Assembly: GCA_947627355.1 (NCBI GenBank)
Contig: CANQVX010000013.1
Span: 1 to 44,019 of the forward strand
Direction: 5' to 3'
Length of the DNA stretch: 44,019 nucleotides
From: an uncultured Bacilli bacterium
Lineage (GTDB): Bacteria > Bacillota_I > Bacilli_A > RFN20 > CAG-631
Below, piece after piece: positions 1 to 7,829 of the stretch (positions are counted from its first letter, which is position 1; each line of letters starts with the position of its first letter). The notes under the pieces are model-generated. The model ran no database searches, was not told the origin of the DNA, and saw only the letters and a program-made list of their open reading frames with translations. The translations under genes were made by a program, and so were the position numbers.

Positions 1-101
1 ACACCTAGAATCATCATTTTTCTTCGACAAATTCTAAGGTGTTTCAAAAAACTATATTTTACTTTGTCAAGTTACGAAATTTTTTTGATGTTTTTGCTTT
101 A

Positions 102-449
102 TCAATAATATGAATATTCTTTTGCCTGTGGTCTATCTGATTCTATTACTTCAAGACCCTTACATAATCCTATTAGTTGTTGTTTTGTTATTGTCTTATT
201 ATTTGTCAACTTTGGCCATTTGAATTTCCCATCATGTAATTTATTTTGTAAAAGCCAACTCCCATAGTCATCTTCATAATATATTTTTATTTGGTTTTCT
301 TTTGAAGAGCAAAATATAAACACTGAATTTCTTATCTCACTATTTGTAAAATTTACTCCAACTAAAAATTGTAACTTCTTAATTCCAAATCTCATATCTA
401 TAAATTCTGAATATACATATATGTTTTTACAATTCCTAAAATCAATCAT
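102..449 (-). CDS. tnpB: IS66 family accessory protein TnpB
   Basis: A 115-aa protein that fits the IS66 Orf2/TnpB family in length and motif order. Near residue 18 it has DMRFGIKKL (family pattern TDMRxGxxxL). It then has VFIFCSS, IKIYYEDDYGSWLLQNKL, and a FKWP segment, matching the usual pattern of a phenylalanine/cysteine strand followed by KILxWDxxGFWLxxKRLExGxFxWP. TnpB is needed for transposition of IS66 elements, but its biochemical role is unclear. Its start overlaps the end of the upstream TnpA-like gene by 8 nt, as is usual for translationally coupled IS66 genes. It appears intact. Confidence 0.85.
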   Translation of the reverse strand: MIDFRNCKNIYVYSEFIDMRFGIKKLQFLVGVNFTNSEIRNSVFIFCSSKENQIKIYYEDDYGSWLLQNKLHDGKFKWPKLTNNKTITKQQLIGLCKGLEVIESDRPQAKEYSYY

Positions 450-813
450 TTCCCAATATCCTTCCTAGCAATACCTCTGCTTGTTCTAACGATGTTGTGA
501 TTTTGATGTCTCTAATTTCTATTACAACTATGCTATGATCAAATCGTGAAAAATGATTGCTTTTTTTTACCTTGGCCATTTCATCAAGTACATTAACACG
601 ATAATCTTTAGTTTTTACTATTTCATTTTCATTTTCACATGTGTCTTTGATATTAATGAATTTGCCATCAATATTTCCATAGGCATTTAACCAATCCCCA
701 AATGTATGTCTATTTATTCCATTTTCATTGGCAAATTCACTAATGGTTTTCTTGGATAACCAATATTTCCTACAAAATTCGTATCTCTCTTGATCTGTAT
801 AATATCTTCCCAT
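442..813 (-). CDS. IS66 TnpA-like helix-turn-helix protein
   Basis: A 123-aa protein with an N-terminal helix-turn-helix: residues 1-45 include YTDQERYEFCRKY, a turn, then SEFANENGINRHTFGDWLNAY, typical of transposase Orf1 DNA-binding domains. The C-terminal part (SIVVIEIRDIKITTSLEQAEVLLGRIL) resembles the end of IS66 TnpA, where a beta-strand segment is followed by a short helix. It is preceded by a good ribosome site (AAGGAGG) and overlaps tnpB. It would bind the element ends. The N-terminal 70 residues are nearly duplicated in the truncated copy at 888-1103, differing at one residue (W18 versus R18). Confidence 0.75.
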   Translation of the reverse strand: MGRYYTDQERYEFCRKYWLSKKTISEFANENGINRHTFGDWLNAYGNIDGKFINIKDTCENENEIVKTKDYRVNVLDEMAKVKKSNHFSRFDHSIVVIEIRDIKITTSLEQAEVLLGRILGND

Positions 814-1183
814 TAAAAAATCCTCCTTGTTATGTACAATGAGGATACCATTTTTTTATATTTATTTGGAGGGTGTTAATTTTTGACCTATACATCTTTA
901 GTTTTTACTATTTCATTTTCATTTTCACATGTGTCTTTGATATTAATGAATTTGCCATCAATATTTCCATAGGCATTTAACCAATCCCCAAATGTATGTC
1001 TATTTATTCCATTTTCATTGGCAAATTCACTAATGGTTTTCTTGGACAACCTATATTTTCTACAAAATTCGTATCTCTCTTGATCTGTATAATATCTTCC
1101 CATTAAAAAGTCCTCCTTGCTATGTACAAAGAGGATACCATTTTTTTATATTTATTTGGAGGGTGTTAATTTTTGACCTATAC
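604..1183. repeat. Tandem direct duplication, two 290-bp units (604-893 and 894-1183)
   Basis: The units are offset by exactly 290 bp and differ at only a handful of positions, for example GGATAACCAATATTTCC against GGACAACCTATATTTTC, and TTGTTATGTACAATGAGG against TTGCTATGTACAAAGAGG. Each unit runs from the middle of the TnpA-like gene through its ribosome site to the tip of the IS. The second unit therefore encodes only the N-terminal 70 residues of the protein before reading into the neighbouring copy's tip. Few differences imply a fairly recent event. Confidence 0.93.
888..1103 (-). pseudogene. Truncated duplicate of the IS66 TnpA-like protein
   Basis: A 71-aa reading frame whose first 70 residues match the N-terminal half of the neighbouring intact TnpA-like protein at all but one position. 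The frame stops just after KTKD because the sequence crosses the duplication junction into the tip of the adjacent IS copy (codons Val then stop). It retains the helix-turn-helix and its ribosome site, so it could still be translated. If so it could act as a competing DNA-binding fragment, although there is no evidence that it does. Confidence 0.85.
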
Positions 1184-1259
1184 TAAGATTCTTATAAAAA
1201 AGACTGAATTTTACATCAATCTTGTTATTTTCGTGTCTTTGCACCTTCGGATTGATACA

Positions 1260-1290
1260 AAACGATACCCCTACTGGCGAAATGATACCC
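1260..1290 (-). repeat. Degenerate inverted counterpart of the CTAGTAG repeats at 5613-5688
   Basis: Read on the minus strand this is GGGTATCATTTCGCCAGTAG followed by GGGTATCGTTT. It aligns with the start of the right-hand block (GGGTGTCATTTATCTAGTAG then GGTTTCGTTT) and with its third to fourth unit (AGTAGGGGTATCGTTT). Only two units are recognisable here. The opposite orientation of this block and the one at 5613 brackets the cassette between them. Confidence 0.55.
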
Positions 1291-1320
1291 ATAAGAGGAC
1301 TTTTAAAGAAAAAATAGAAA

Positions 1321-1352
1321 TCCTGAAAAAAGGACATTAAAAAACTTATAAT
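1321..1352 (+). promoter_or_regulatory. Promoter and candidate WYL-regulator operator (site 1)
   Basis: TCCTGAAAAAAGGACA (1321-1336) is a TCCT/AGGA inverted repeat resembling the longer sites at 1604 and 4183. A TATAAT -10 box lies at 1347-1352, which puts the repeat over the -35 position. The HGH-repeat gene starts 20 bp further on. The match is weaker than for the other two sites. Confidence 0.5.
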
Positions 1353-1372
1353 AAAATTATGGAGGTAATTGC

Positions 1373-1555
1373 ATGACACAAGTTTTAAGAGATAGTCACG
1401 GACACAAGATTGGCGAAATCCAAGAAAGCTGTGGAAAGAAAATCATTAGAGACGAACATGGACACAAGCTCGGCGAATTCGATGGAAGAGTTACAAGAGA
1501 TGAACATGGCCATTTAGTCGGTTCTGGTGATTTATTAACATCATTACTTAAGTAA
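1373..1555 (+). CDS. HGH-repeat miniprotein (60 aa), function unknown
   Basis: A small hydrophilic protein built almost entirely from three copies of a unit of about 11-20 residues with the pattern R-D-(S/E)-H-G-H-(K/L)-(I/L)-G-(E/S): RDSHGHKIGEI near residue 6, RDEHGHKLGEF near 26 and RDEHGHLVGS near 42. The regular HGH spacing could bind metal, or could form short beta hairpins as in other D-x-x-G-H-x-x-G repeats; neither is shown. The start is supported by TGGAGG 8 nt upstream, and a hairpin terminator follows. I do not recognise a named family. It has its own promoter with an operator-like repeat shared with the defence-like genes downstream. Confidence 0.7.
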   Translation: MTQVLRDSHGHKIGEIQESCGKKIIRDEHGHKLGEFDGRVTRDEHGHLVGSGDLLTSLLK

Positions 1556-1565
1556 AATTTGAGAG

Positions 1566-1590
1566 GCACTGTTAGCAGTGCTTTTCTTTT
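1566..1590 (+). terminator. Rho-independent terminator after the HGH miniprotein
   Basis: The perfect stem GCACTG / CAGTGC encloses a TTAG loop and is followed by TTTTCTTTT. Confidence 0.85.
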
Positions 1591-1603
1591 GGATTAATTT
1601 AAG

Positions 1604-1632
1604 TGTCCTAAAAACGGGACATCTGCTATAAT
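1604..1632 (+). promoter_or_regulatory. Promoter and candidate WYL-regulator operator (site 2)
   Basis: TGTCCTAAAAACGGGACA (1604-1621) is an inverted repeat with TGTCC and GGACA arms. A TATAAT -10 box lies at 1627-1632. With 17-bp spacing the -35 hexamer would fall inside the left arm, so a protein bound here would directly affect polymerase. The same 17 bases occur at 4183. Confidence 0.65.
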
Positions 1633-1660
1633 ATAATTATTCCTGTTGGAGGCAAAGAAA

Positions 1661-1804
1661 ATGCTAGCAGGATTAATATTTTGTATAGGCGCAGTTAAAC
1701 ACGGAACTCCTACCGAAAAGAAAAATAAAGAATTAGCAGAGCAAGCTAAGTTTAATAAAAGACTAGCTCGAGACATGAGCCGTCCATATTTGAAATCGAG
1801 GTGA
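1661..1804 (+). CDS. 47-aa miniprotein upstream of the WYL regulator
   Basis: A short reading frame starting ATG behind a clear TGGAGG ribosome site. The first 13 residues (MLAGLIFCIGAVK) are hydrophobic. The rest is charged (EKKNKELAEQAKFNKRLARDM) and likely forms one amphipathic helix. It ends 4 nt before the WYL regulator start and is the first gene of that transcript. It could be a small membrane-anchored peptide or a leader peptide, and I recognise no family. The ribosome site, promoter distance and tight coupling argue that it is real. Confidence 0.55.
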   Translation: MLAGLIFCIGAVKHGTPTEKKNKELAEQAKFNKRLARDMSRPYLKSR

Positions 1805-1808
1805 TTAG

Positions 1809-2801
1809 ATGCTACCAAATAAGAAAAGTTCCATTCTTTTGGTTCTTAAAGTGTTAGAAGAATACACTGACGAAGAGCATTATTTAACTCAACAAGAAAT
1901 CGCAGATAAGATTTATCAAGTTTATGATATTGAGCTTGAAAGAAAAAGTGTGGGCTCTTCATTATCAATGCTCGAAGAGTTAGATTACGATATCGATAAA
2001 GGTCCTAAAGGTGGCTTTGCTTTATTATCTAGAACTTTTGATCAAACAGAAGCATCTTATTTGATTGATGCTATTTTTTCTAGCAGAAGCATTGATGGAA
2101 GACAAGCAAAAAAGATAGCGGACCAAGTTTCTAGTTGCTTTAGCAAATATCAAAGAAAAGATTATTCTTACATTTATAAATCATCTGAAATAAATAGAAC
2201 CGATAACAAACAGGTCTTATACAATATTTCTGTAATTCACGAGGCTATGAAGCAAGGAAAACGAGTAGGTTTTCAATATTTAGCTTATGACGCAGAAGGA
2301 AATCAAACCGTAAGAAGAGATGGTTATGAATTTATTGTTTCGCCTTATTATTTAATTAATAATTTTGGTCGTTACTATTTACTTTGTAATTATCGTGAAA
2401 AATATAGAGCTCTTCAGACATTTAGAATTGATTATATGGTTAATATCCAAATAAAAGATGACTGGCCAATCAAAAATATGAAAGATTTAGAGGAAGGTCC
2501 TAAGAACTTCTCAATATCAAAATATTTAAATGATCATATCTACATGTTTGGTGGAGATGTAATTGAAGCCGAATTAGAGCTTGATGGCGATTGGGGTATA
2601 CTAATCGTTAAAGATTGGTTTGGCGAAAACGCTAAATTAAGCCACAAAGACGGAAAAGCATATATTAAGGTTAAATGTAATGAAATGGCTCTCTATTACT
2701 GGATAATGCAGTATTCTGACTGTGTTAAGGTTATATCTCCAGCGTCACTTGTTGAAAAAACTAAAGAAGGACTACAAAAAGCCCTAGAAAGGTACAAATA
2801 A
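1809..2801 (+). CDS. WYL-domain transcriptional regulator
   Basis: A 330-aa protein with the architecture of WYL-family regulators. It has an N-terminal winged helix (about residues 1-75; TQQEIADKIYQVYDI, then LSMLEELDYDI and a KGGFALL wing). A linker follows, then a WYL domain around 145-225 whose core reads VSPYYLINNFGRYYLLCNY and LQTFRIDYM, and a C-terminal WCX-like region. The family's signature W-Y-L tripeptide is YYL here. Such proteins sense ligands or nucleic acid ends, and members such as BrxR and CapW repress phage-defence operons (established knowledge). It sits 1 nt upstream of the nuclease-like gene. Repeats at three promoters nearby are its likely targets (inference). Confidence 0.88.
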   Translation: MLPNKKSSILLVLKVLEEYTDEEHYLTQQEIADKIYQVYDIELERKSVGSSLSMLEELDYDIDKGPKGGFALLSRTFDQTEASYLIDAIFSSRSIDGRQAKKIADQVSSCFSKYQRKDYSYIYKSSEINRTDNKQVLYNISVIHEAMKQGKRVGFQYLAYDAEGNQTVRRDGYEFIVSPYYLINNFGRYYLLCNYREKYRALQTFRIDYMVNIQIKDDWPIKNMKDLEEGPKNFSISKYLNDHIYMFGGDVIEAELELDGDWGILIVKDWFGENAKLSHKDGKAYIKVKCNEMALYYWIMQYSDCVKVISPASLVEKTKEGLQKALERYK

Positions 2802-2802
2802 A

Positions 2803-4146
2803 ATGATTGACTATAAAGGACTTAGAGATTGCCATTTAAATATCTTTTGGCAGTATGATGGAAAACCATATCTTGAAAACAATATTACAAAAGCTTTTAT
2901 TAATTCAATTGATAGCCTTTCCGATGTTAAGAAAAAGGAAGTACTATTTGATTTTTTTGGTATTAAATTAAAAGGTGAGAAAATTAAACTTGAATTTTAT
3001 CTTCAAAAGAAACCAGCTGTTTCTAAAATAAAAGAGTTTAACGAAGATAATAGATTAATGTTTGCTTTTAGCCCTACTGGCAAATGCTGGGGTTTTAATG
3101 GTCAAGATACAAAAGATGAAAAAGCTCTTTTTGATGCAATTAAAAATGAATTGAGTGAATCTTATCATGATGAAGAATTGTTGATAAATGAAACAAAAAA
3201 AGCAGTAGAAGAGTATCTTCATTTTCAAAGGGGAGATTCTATTCCAGACGGTTGGATTTTTGTTTACGCCGATGGAAGACCAGAATATTTGGTTGCGCTT
3301 GAAAATAAACTTTACAATTTAGATCCAACTCAAATAAATAATCACATTGAAAAAAGCTTATTAATTTCTTCTGACAAAAAACCTGTAATTTATAAAAAAT
3401 ACAGCGAAATTGCAGATATTTTTGAAAAATTGAATACTTTTATTACTGACCAGTTTATTGAATATTTAGTTCTTTTAGGTTACTGCGGTGTAGAAGATTT
3501 TTCAGTTGCATGTTCTTCTGATCCATTAATAAGAAAAGGACTTGCGATTCCTTTTGGCAAAAAGATACTTTCATTTATTGATGGTGGAGTAATAGATGAG
3601 CGAAAATGGAATATTCCAAGAAGGCATGTTGATTATGAATATTTAAAAGAAATTAATTTAATTTTTGATGATAATGACATCCGAGTTTCTCTTGCTTTTG
3701 GTTCAACACAAAATAGTGGACGTGCGATGATACAAAAATTAGATGGCGTTGATGTTTCAGAAGACCACCTTATTAGATGCAAGCAGTCATTCCATTTAAT
3801 GTATTACAGAGGAAGAAACATATATAACTCTTATATAGACTCCAATTTTAGTTTAAATGACTATATTCAGTATTTAAAAAAGAACATTAATTCAATTAGA
3901 AAACAATCTCCTGAAGAAGCAATAGAGCTTTACAAAAAGATGCTCAATGATGAATTTATTACAAGAGAGAACTTTGAATGTTTAAAAGGACAATTGGAAG
4001 GAAAACGTAATCCTGTATTGGTTGTCCCTGAAATATTAATTGAATATGGTTGGTCGTATGAAGAAGCCTCTAAAATGGGGTTAGATTCATTTAAAAATGA
4101 ATTAAAAGATAAAATTAGTAAAACTTTAAAACAAATGAAGCTTTAA
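2803..4146 (+). CDS. Putative PD-(D/E)XK nuclease-like protein
   Basis: A 447-aa protein that I cannot match to a named family. Its N-terminal half shows the signs of a PD-(D/E)XK nuclease: ENNITKAF at residues 25-32 (the E-N-x-x-T-x-A element common in defence nucleases), PDG at 148-150 with D149, LENK at 166-169 giving E167-x-K169, and QINNHI starting at Q177. The remaining 260 residues, including FGSTQNSGRAMIQKLDG and a lysine-rich C-terminus, are unassigned and may be a sensor or partner-binding region. The start codon is 1 nt after the stop of the WYL gene, so the two are co-transcribed. Likely role: the effector that cuts nucleic acid. The nuclease fold is inferred from motifs only. Confidence 0.7.
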   Translation: MIDYKGLRDCHLNIFWQYDGKPYLENNITKAFINSIDSLSDVKKKEVLFDFFGIKLKGEKIKLEFYLQKKPAVSKIKEFNEDNRLMFAFSPTGKCWGFNGQDTKDEKALFDAIKNELSESYHDEELLINETKKAVEEYLHFQRGDSIPDGWIFVYADGRPEYLVALENKLYNLDPTQINNHIEKSLLISSDKKPVIYKKYSEIADIFEKLNTFITDQFIEYLVLLGYCGVEDFSVACSSDPLIRKGLAIPFGKKILSFIDGGVIDERKWNIPRRHVDYEYLKEINLIFDDNDIRVSLAFGSTQNSGRAMIQKLDGVDVSEDHLIRCKQSFHLMYYRGRNIYNSYIDSNFSLNDYIQYLKKNINSIRKQSPEEAIELYKKMLNDEFITRENFECLKGQLEGKRNPVLVVPEILIEYGWSYEEASKMGLDSFKNELKDKISKTLKQMKL

Positions 4147-4182
4147 AAGTATAGTACAAAAAACCGTACACGAAGATTGAGC

Positions 4183-4216
4183 TGTCCTAAAAACGGGACG
4201 GCTCTTTTGTTATAGT
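4183..4216 (+). promoter_or_regulatory. Promoter and candidate WYL-regulator operator (site 3)
   Basis: TGTCCTAAAAACGGGACG (4183-4200) repeats site 2 at 17 of 18 positions. A TATAGT -10 box lies at 4211-4216 and the protease gene starts at 4245. The operator again covers the -35 region. It shows that the third gene has its own promoter under the same presumed regulator. Confidence 0.65.
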
Positions 4217-4244
4217 TTAGTTGCTTAAGATAAAGGAGCAACAA

Positions 4245-5522
4245 ATGAAAAATGAATTTTTAGAAAAAGTCTATGGATACAAAGACATTAAAAAAGAATT
4301 AAAAGTAATTCAAGATTGGTATTTTAATGCAGACAAGTTAGGCGAAAAGAAGAAAATGCTGCCAAAAGGAATCCTGTTTTATAGTGACCCTGGCGAGGGA
4401 AAAACTCATATAGTGAGAGAATATTCAAAATCATTTAATTATCCGATTTTTGTTATTGAAGGTAACGATGATAATGTTTTAGATGAAGTAGTAAAAGCTT
4501 ATGAGAATGCATCAAAAGAGAAAAATGCTATTGTTATTATCGATGAAATTGATAGATTGATTCAAAAGGATGAAAAACTAACAAGAGTCTTAATGGCGCA
4601 ACTTGATGGTTATAAATCATCTAGTGTTTTAACATTAGCAACTTGTAATAATTACTATGATATGCCTGAGGCCTTATTAAGAGAAGGACGATTTGATAGA
4701 CATTTTAGAACTTCAATTAACGATCAAGATGATCTTTTAGAAATGATTAGAGGCTTCGCTAAAGATGCAATGATTGAATTAAGTGAAACTGATGAAAATG
4801 AACTGGTAGAACTTTTCTTTCATCTTAATGCTAGTTTTATTAGAGCGGTGTTTAATAATGCTTCATTAAGATATGGCAACAAATGCACAATAACCGACAT
4901 CATAAATACAGCAGATTTCTTAAGAACTGGTTTCATACAAAAAAATGAAAAGTTTAAAGTAACTCAAAGGGTGGCAATTCATGAGGCTGGCCATGCTGTT
5001 TATCTTTATTTATTTTCAAATACGCAAAAGTTCTTGAGAATTTATTTTGATAATGATGGTGGTAAAACTGTCTATCGTGATTTAGAAGAAAATGAAACAA
5101 GAGAAAACCGTGAAGAGAAAATTAGATGCGCTTTAGCAGGTTTAATAGCGGAAGATCTCTTGCTTAAAAATCATGGAATAGGCTGTGGTGAAGATTTAGA
5201 AAAGGTTTATAACCTTTCATTTAGATTGGTTAATAGAACATGTATTGATGGTATCAAAAATTATTGTACCAGGGATGGATATCTCGACAGAAAATCTAAT
5301 TCTGAATATTTAAATAGGATTTTTGATCATAAAGCATCTGTTTATATGAGAAAAAATTATAAGTTAGTCAAAAAGCAATTAAGCCAATACAAAGGTTTAA
5401 TACTAAGAGTGGCAGATATTTTAGTTGAAAAGAAAGAGCTTAAAAGAAATGACTTTTTGACAATAGTGGAGCAAAACCAAGGGAGTAACCAGAATCTTCG
5501 TATTACTTTTGAGCTAAGGTAA
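4245..5522 (+). CDS. Soluble FtsH-like AAA+ ATPase / M41 metalloprotease
   Basis: A 425-aa protein joining an AAA+ ATPase to an FtsH-type peptidase. Walker A is SDPGEGKT (residues 47-54), Walker B is IVIIDEID (D100-E101) and the arginine finger region is REGRFDRH (R146, R149). The M41 zinc site is HEAGH (246-250), with the third ligand probably D317 in GEDLEK, where FtsH has G-x-x-N-D-L-E. Normal FtsH is about 600-650 aa with two N-terminal membrane spans. This one has none and would be cytosolic. The first glycine of the Walker A pattern is Ser. The start at 4245 is chosen for AAAGGAG 6 nt upstream; an in-frame Met at 4221 lacks a ribosome site. It likely unfolds or degrades a target protein for the neighbouring nuclease or regulator. 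Confidence 0.85.
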   Translation: MKNEFLEKVYGYKDIKKELKVIQDWYFNADKLGEKKKMLPKGILFYSDPGEGKTHIVREYSKSFNYPIFVIEGNDDNVLDEVVKAYENASKEKNAIVIIDEIDRLIQKDEKLTRVLMAQLDGYKSSSVLTLATCNNYYDMPEALLREGRFDRHFRTSINDQDDLLEMIRGFAKDAMIELSETDENELVELFFHLNASFIRAVFNNASLRYGNKCTITDIINTADFLRTGFIQKNEKFKVTQRVAIHEAGHAVYLYLFSNTQKFLRIYFDNDGGKTVYRDLEENETRENREEKIRCALAGLIAEDLLLKNHGIGCGEDLEKVYNLSFRLVNRTCIDGIKNYCTRDGYLDRKSNSEYLNRIFDHKASVYMRKNYKLVKKQLSQYKGLILRVADILVEKKELKRNDFLTIVEQNQGSNQNLRITFELR

Positions 5523-5828
5523 TCCTGTACCCCCAAAGGTTGGCGCCAACCCGCTCGAGAAGGATATAAAGAATATGGCCGCGCCACCCGTCCATGTGTA
5601 AAACTCTAGGGGGTGTCATTTATCTAGTAGGGTTTCGTTTTTCTAGTAGTCTAACGTTTTTCTAGTAGGGGTATCGTTTATCTAGTAGAACTAAAATTAG
5701 AAAATCTATAGGTTCGAATCAATTTATATCTACTAGCAAAACGCCAAAAATAAAAAAATGCCCGATTTCTCGAGCAAATATCGTTCATTTTGAGACCCTT
5801 GCCTTGTATCAAAATGCTAGTTATAAGA
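5523..5828. other. Intergenic block with a GC-rich scar between the cassette and tRNA-Leu
   Basis: No gene is supported here. About 5530-5610 is clearly GC-richer than its surroundings, with CGCTCGAG and GGCCGCGCC segments. It is followed by the CTAGTAG repeats (separate entry) and then plain AT-rich DNA up to the tRNA. The GC-rich part has one short open frame (NPLEKDIKNMAAPPVHV then stop) that could be the remnant of a foreign gene, but I cannot identify it. Confidence 0.5.
5613..5688 (+). repeat. Four clustered CTAGTAG direct repeats, IS21-like end remnant
   Basis: The core TCTAGTAG ends at 5630, 5649, 5668 and 5688, giving spacings of 19, 19 and 20 bp. Each unit has the form TCGTTTWTCTAGTAG or TCATTTATCTAGTAG. 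The block begins with TGTCATTT. A TGT tip followed by several subterminal repeats is the pattern of IS21-family ends, where they bind the transposase (established for that family). Assignment here is inference, as no istA or istB gene is present. Confidence 0.6.
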
Positions 5829-5912
<84 letters not shown>

Positions 5913-5914
5913 AT

Positions 5915-5944
5915 AAAAGCACATTGAGGTTAGTCAATGTGCTT
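5915..5944 (-). terminator. Terminator-like hairpin between eno and tRNA-Leu
   Basis: The stem AAGCACATTGA / TCAATGTGCTT has 11 perfect pairs. On the minus strand it is followed only by TTTTA, so it may be a processing site separating enolase mRNA from the tRNA as much as a strong terminator. Confidence 0.65.
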
Positions 5945-5956
5945 AATGGTTATTAT

Positions 5957-7273
<1,317 letters not shown>

Positions 7274-7292
7274 TTATTTTTGACCACGACTT

Positions 7293-7321
7293 ATTATAAC
7301 ACTCTTAATTTATAATGTAAA
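7293..7321 (-). promoter_or_regulatory. Enolase promoter
   Basis: On the minus strand TTTACA (7316-7321) and TATAAT (7293-7298) are separated by 17 bp, about 40 bp upstream of the eno start codon. Confidence 0.8.
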
Positions 7322-7406
7322 TTAAGGAAATTAAAAAGCTAAGAGTTTTATCCCCTAGCCAATTAAATAAAAGTTAAAGTCTTCGTTTTTGTCGATAAAA
7401 ACAATG

Positions 7407-7829
7407 TTATTTGCTTTCTTTTTTCTTTTCTAGATATGAGAAAACAAAATAGACTAATAAGGCTATTCCAAATAAACCAACAAACAAATAATTAAGATAA
7501 TCTGCAAATGGTTTTTCTTTATTTAATGCTTTAAATAAAACTCCAAGAGGATAAAAAGCAATTAAACAAGAAATTGCACCACCAACAAAACTACCGGTAG
7601 ATTCATTGATTTTCTTATTTTTAATAACCATTACTAGACAATAAATAGCAAACGCTAAAACAATAGCTGAAATCATAATAGCAACAATATAATCTTCGTT
7701 AAAAGAAATATCTGTTCCCCATTCATCGCTGTATTTTTCAAAACTCATAATGTATTTTACTAGACTTAAAACAAAAGAAACAAAACCAACAACAACTAGA
7801 CTAATATATTTAGCAATTTTTGTTTTCAT
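7407..7829 (-). CDS. Membrane protein in the thiT operon, function unknown
   Basis: A 140-aa protein with about four hydrophobic segments: near residues 9-27, 49-68, 81-101 and 110-131 (LFVGLFGIALLVYFVFSY). It ends with a basic tail, EKKKESK. Its start overlaps the 3' end of thiT by 20 nt and has AAGGAGG placed inside thiT, so the two are translated together under TPP-riboswitch control. It may therefore help thiamine uptake, but I recognise no family and this link rests on position alone. The start was chosen at ATG 7829 rather than a TTG two codons earlier because of ribosome-site spacing. Confidence 0.7.
   Translation of the reverse strand: MKTKIAKYISLVVVGFVSFVLSLVKYIMSFEKYSDEWGTDISFNEDYIVAIMISAIVLAFAIYCLVMVIKNKKINESTGSFVGGAISCLIAFYPLGVLFKALNKEKPFADYLNYLFVGLFGIALLVYFVFSYLEKKKESK

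Larger units (their letters stand above)
1..1183 (-). mobile_element. IS66-like insertion sequence, partial, terminal end duplicated
   Basis: The minus strand carries the two accessory genes of an IS66-family element (TnpA-like then TnpB, overlapping by 8 nt). They lie behind a leader that starts with the tip GTATAGGTCAAAAATTAAC. The large tnpC transposase that normally follows tnpB would lie left of base 100 and is not in the window. Positions 1-42 instead hold an imperfect inverted repeat (ACACCTAGAAT and ATTCTAAGGTGT), so the element may be truncated here or tnpC may begin just outside. The outer 290 bp exist twice in tandem, so the real tip is ambiguous between 893 and 1183. IS66 assignment rests on the two proteins; the tip is inference. 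Confidence 0.75.

Noticed and set aside
1152-1379. 75-aa minus-strand frame upstream of the HGH miniprotein
   Set aside because: It covers the promoter and repeat region, has low-complexity Phe-rich sequence and no ribosome site.
1594-1818. 74-aa minus-strand frame opposite the 47-aa miniprotein
   Set aside because: No ribosome site, and it is antisense to a better supported gene with a promoter and an SD sequence.
5357-5587. 76-aa minus-strand frame over the 3' end of the protease gene and the GC-rich scar
   Set aside because: Mostly antisense to the protease gene; no ribosome site or family match.
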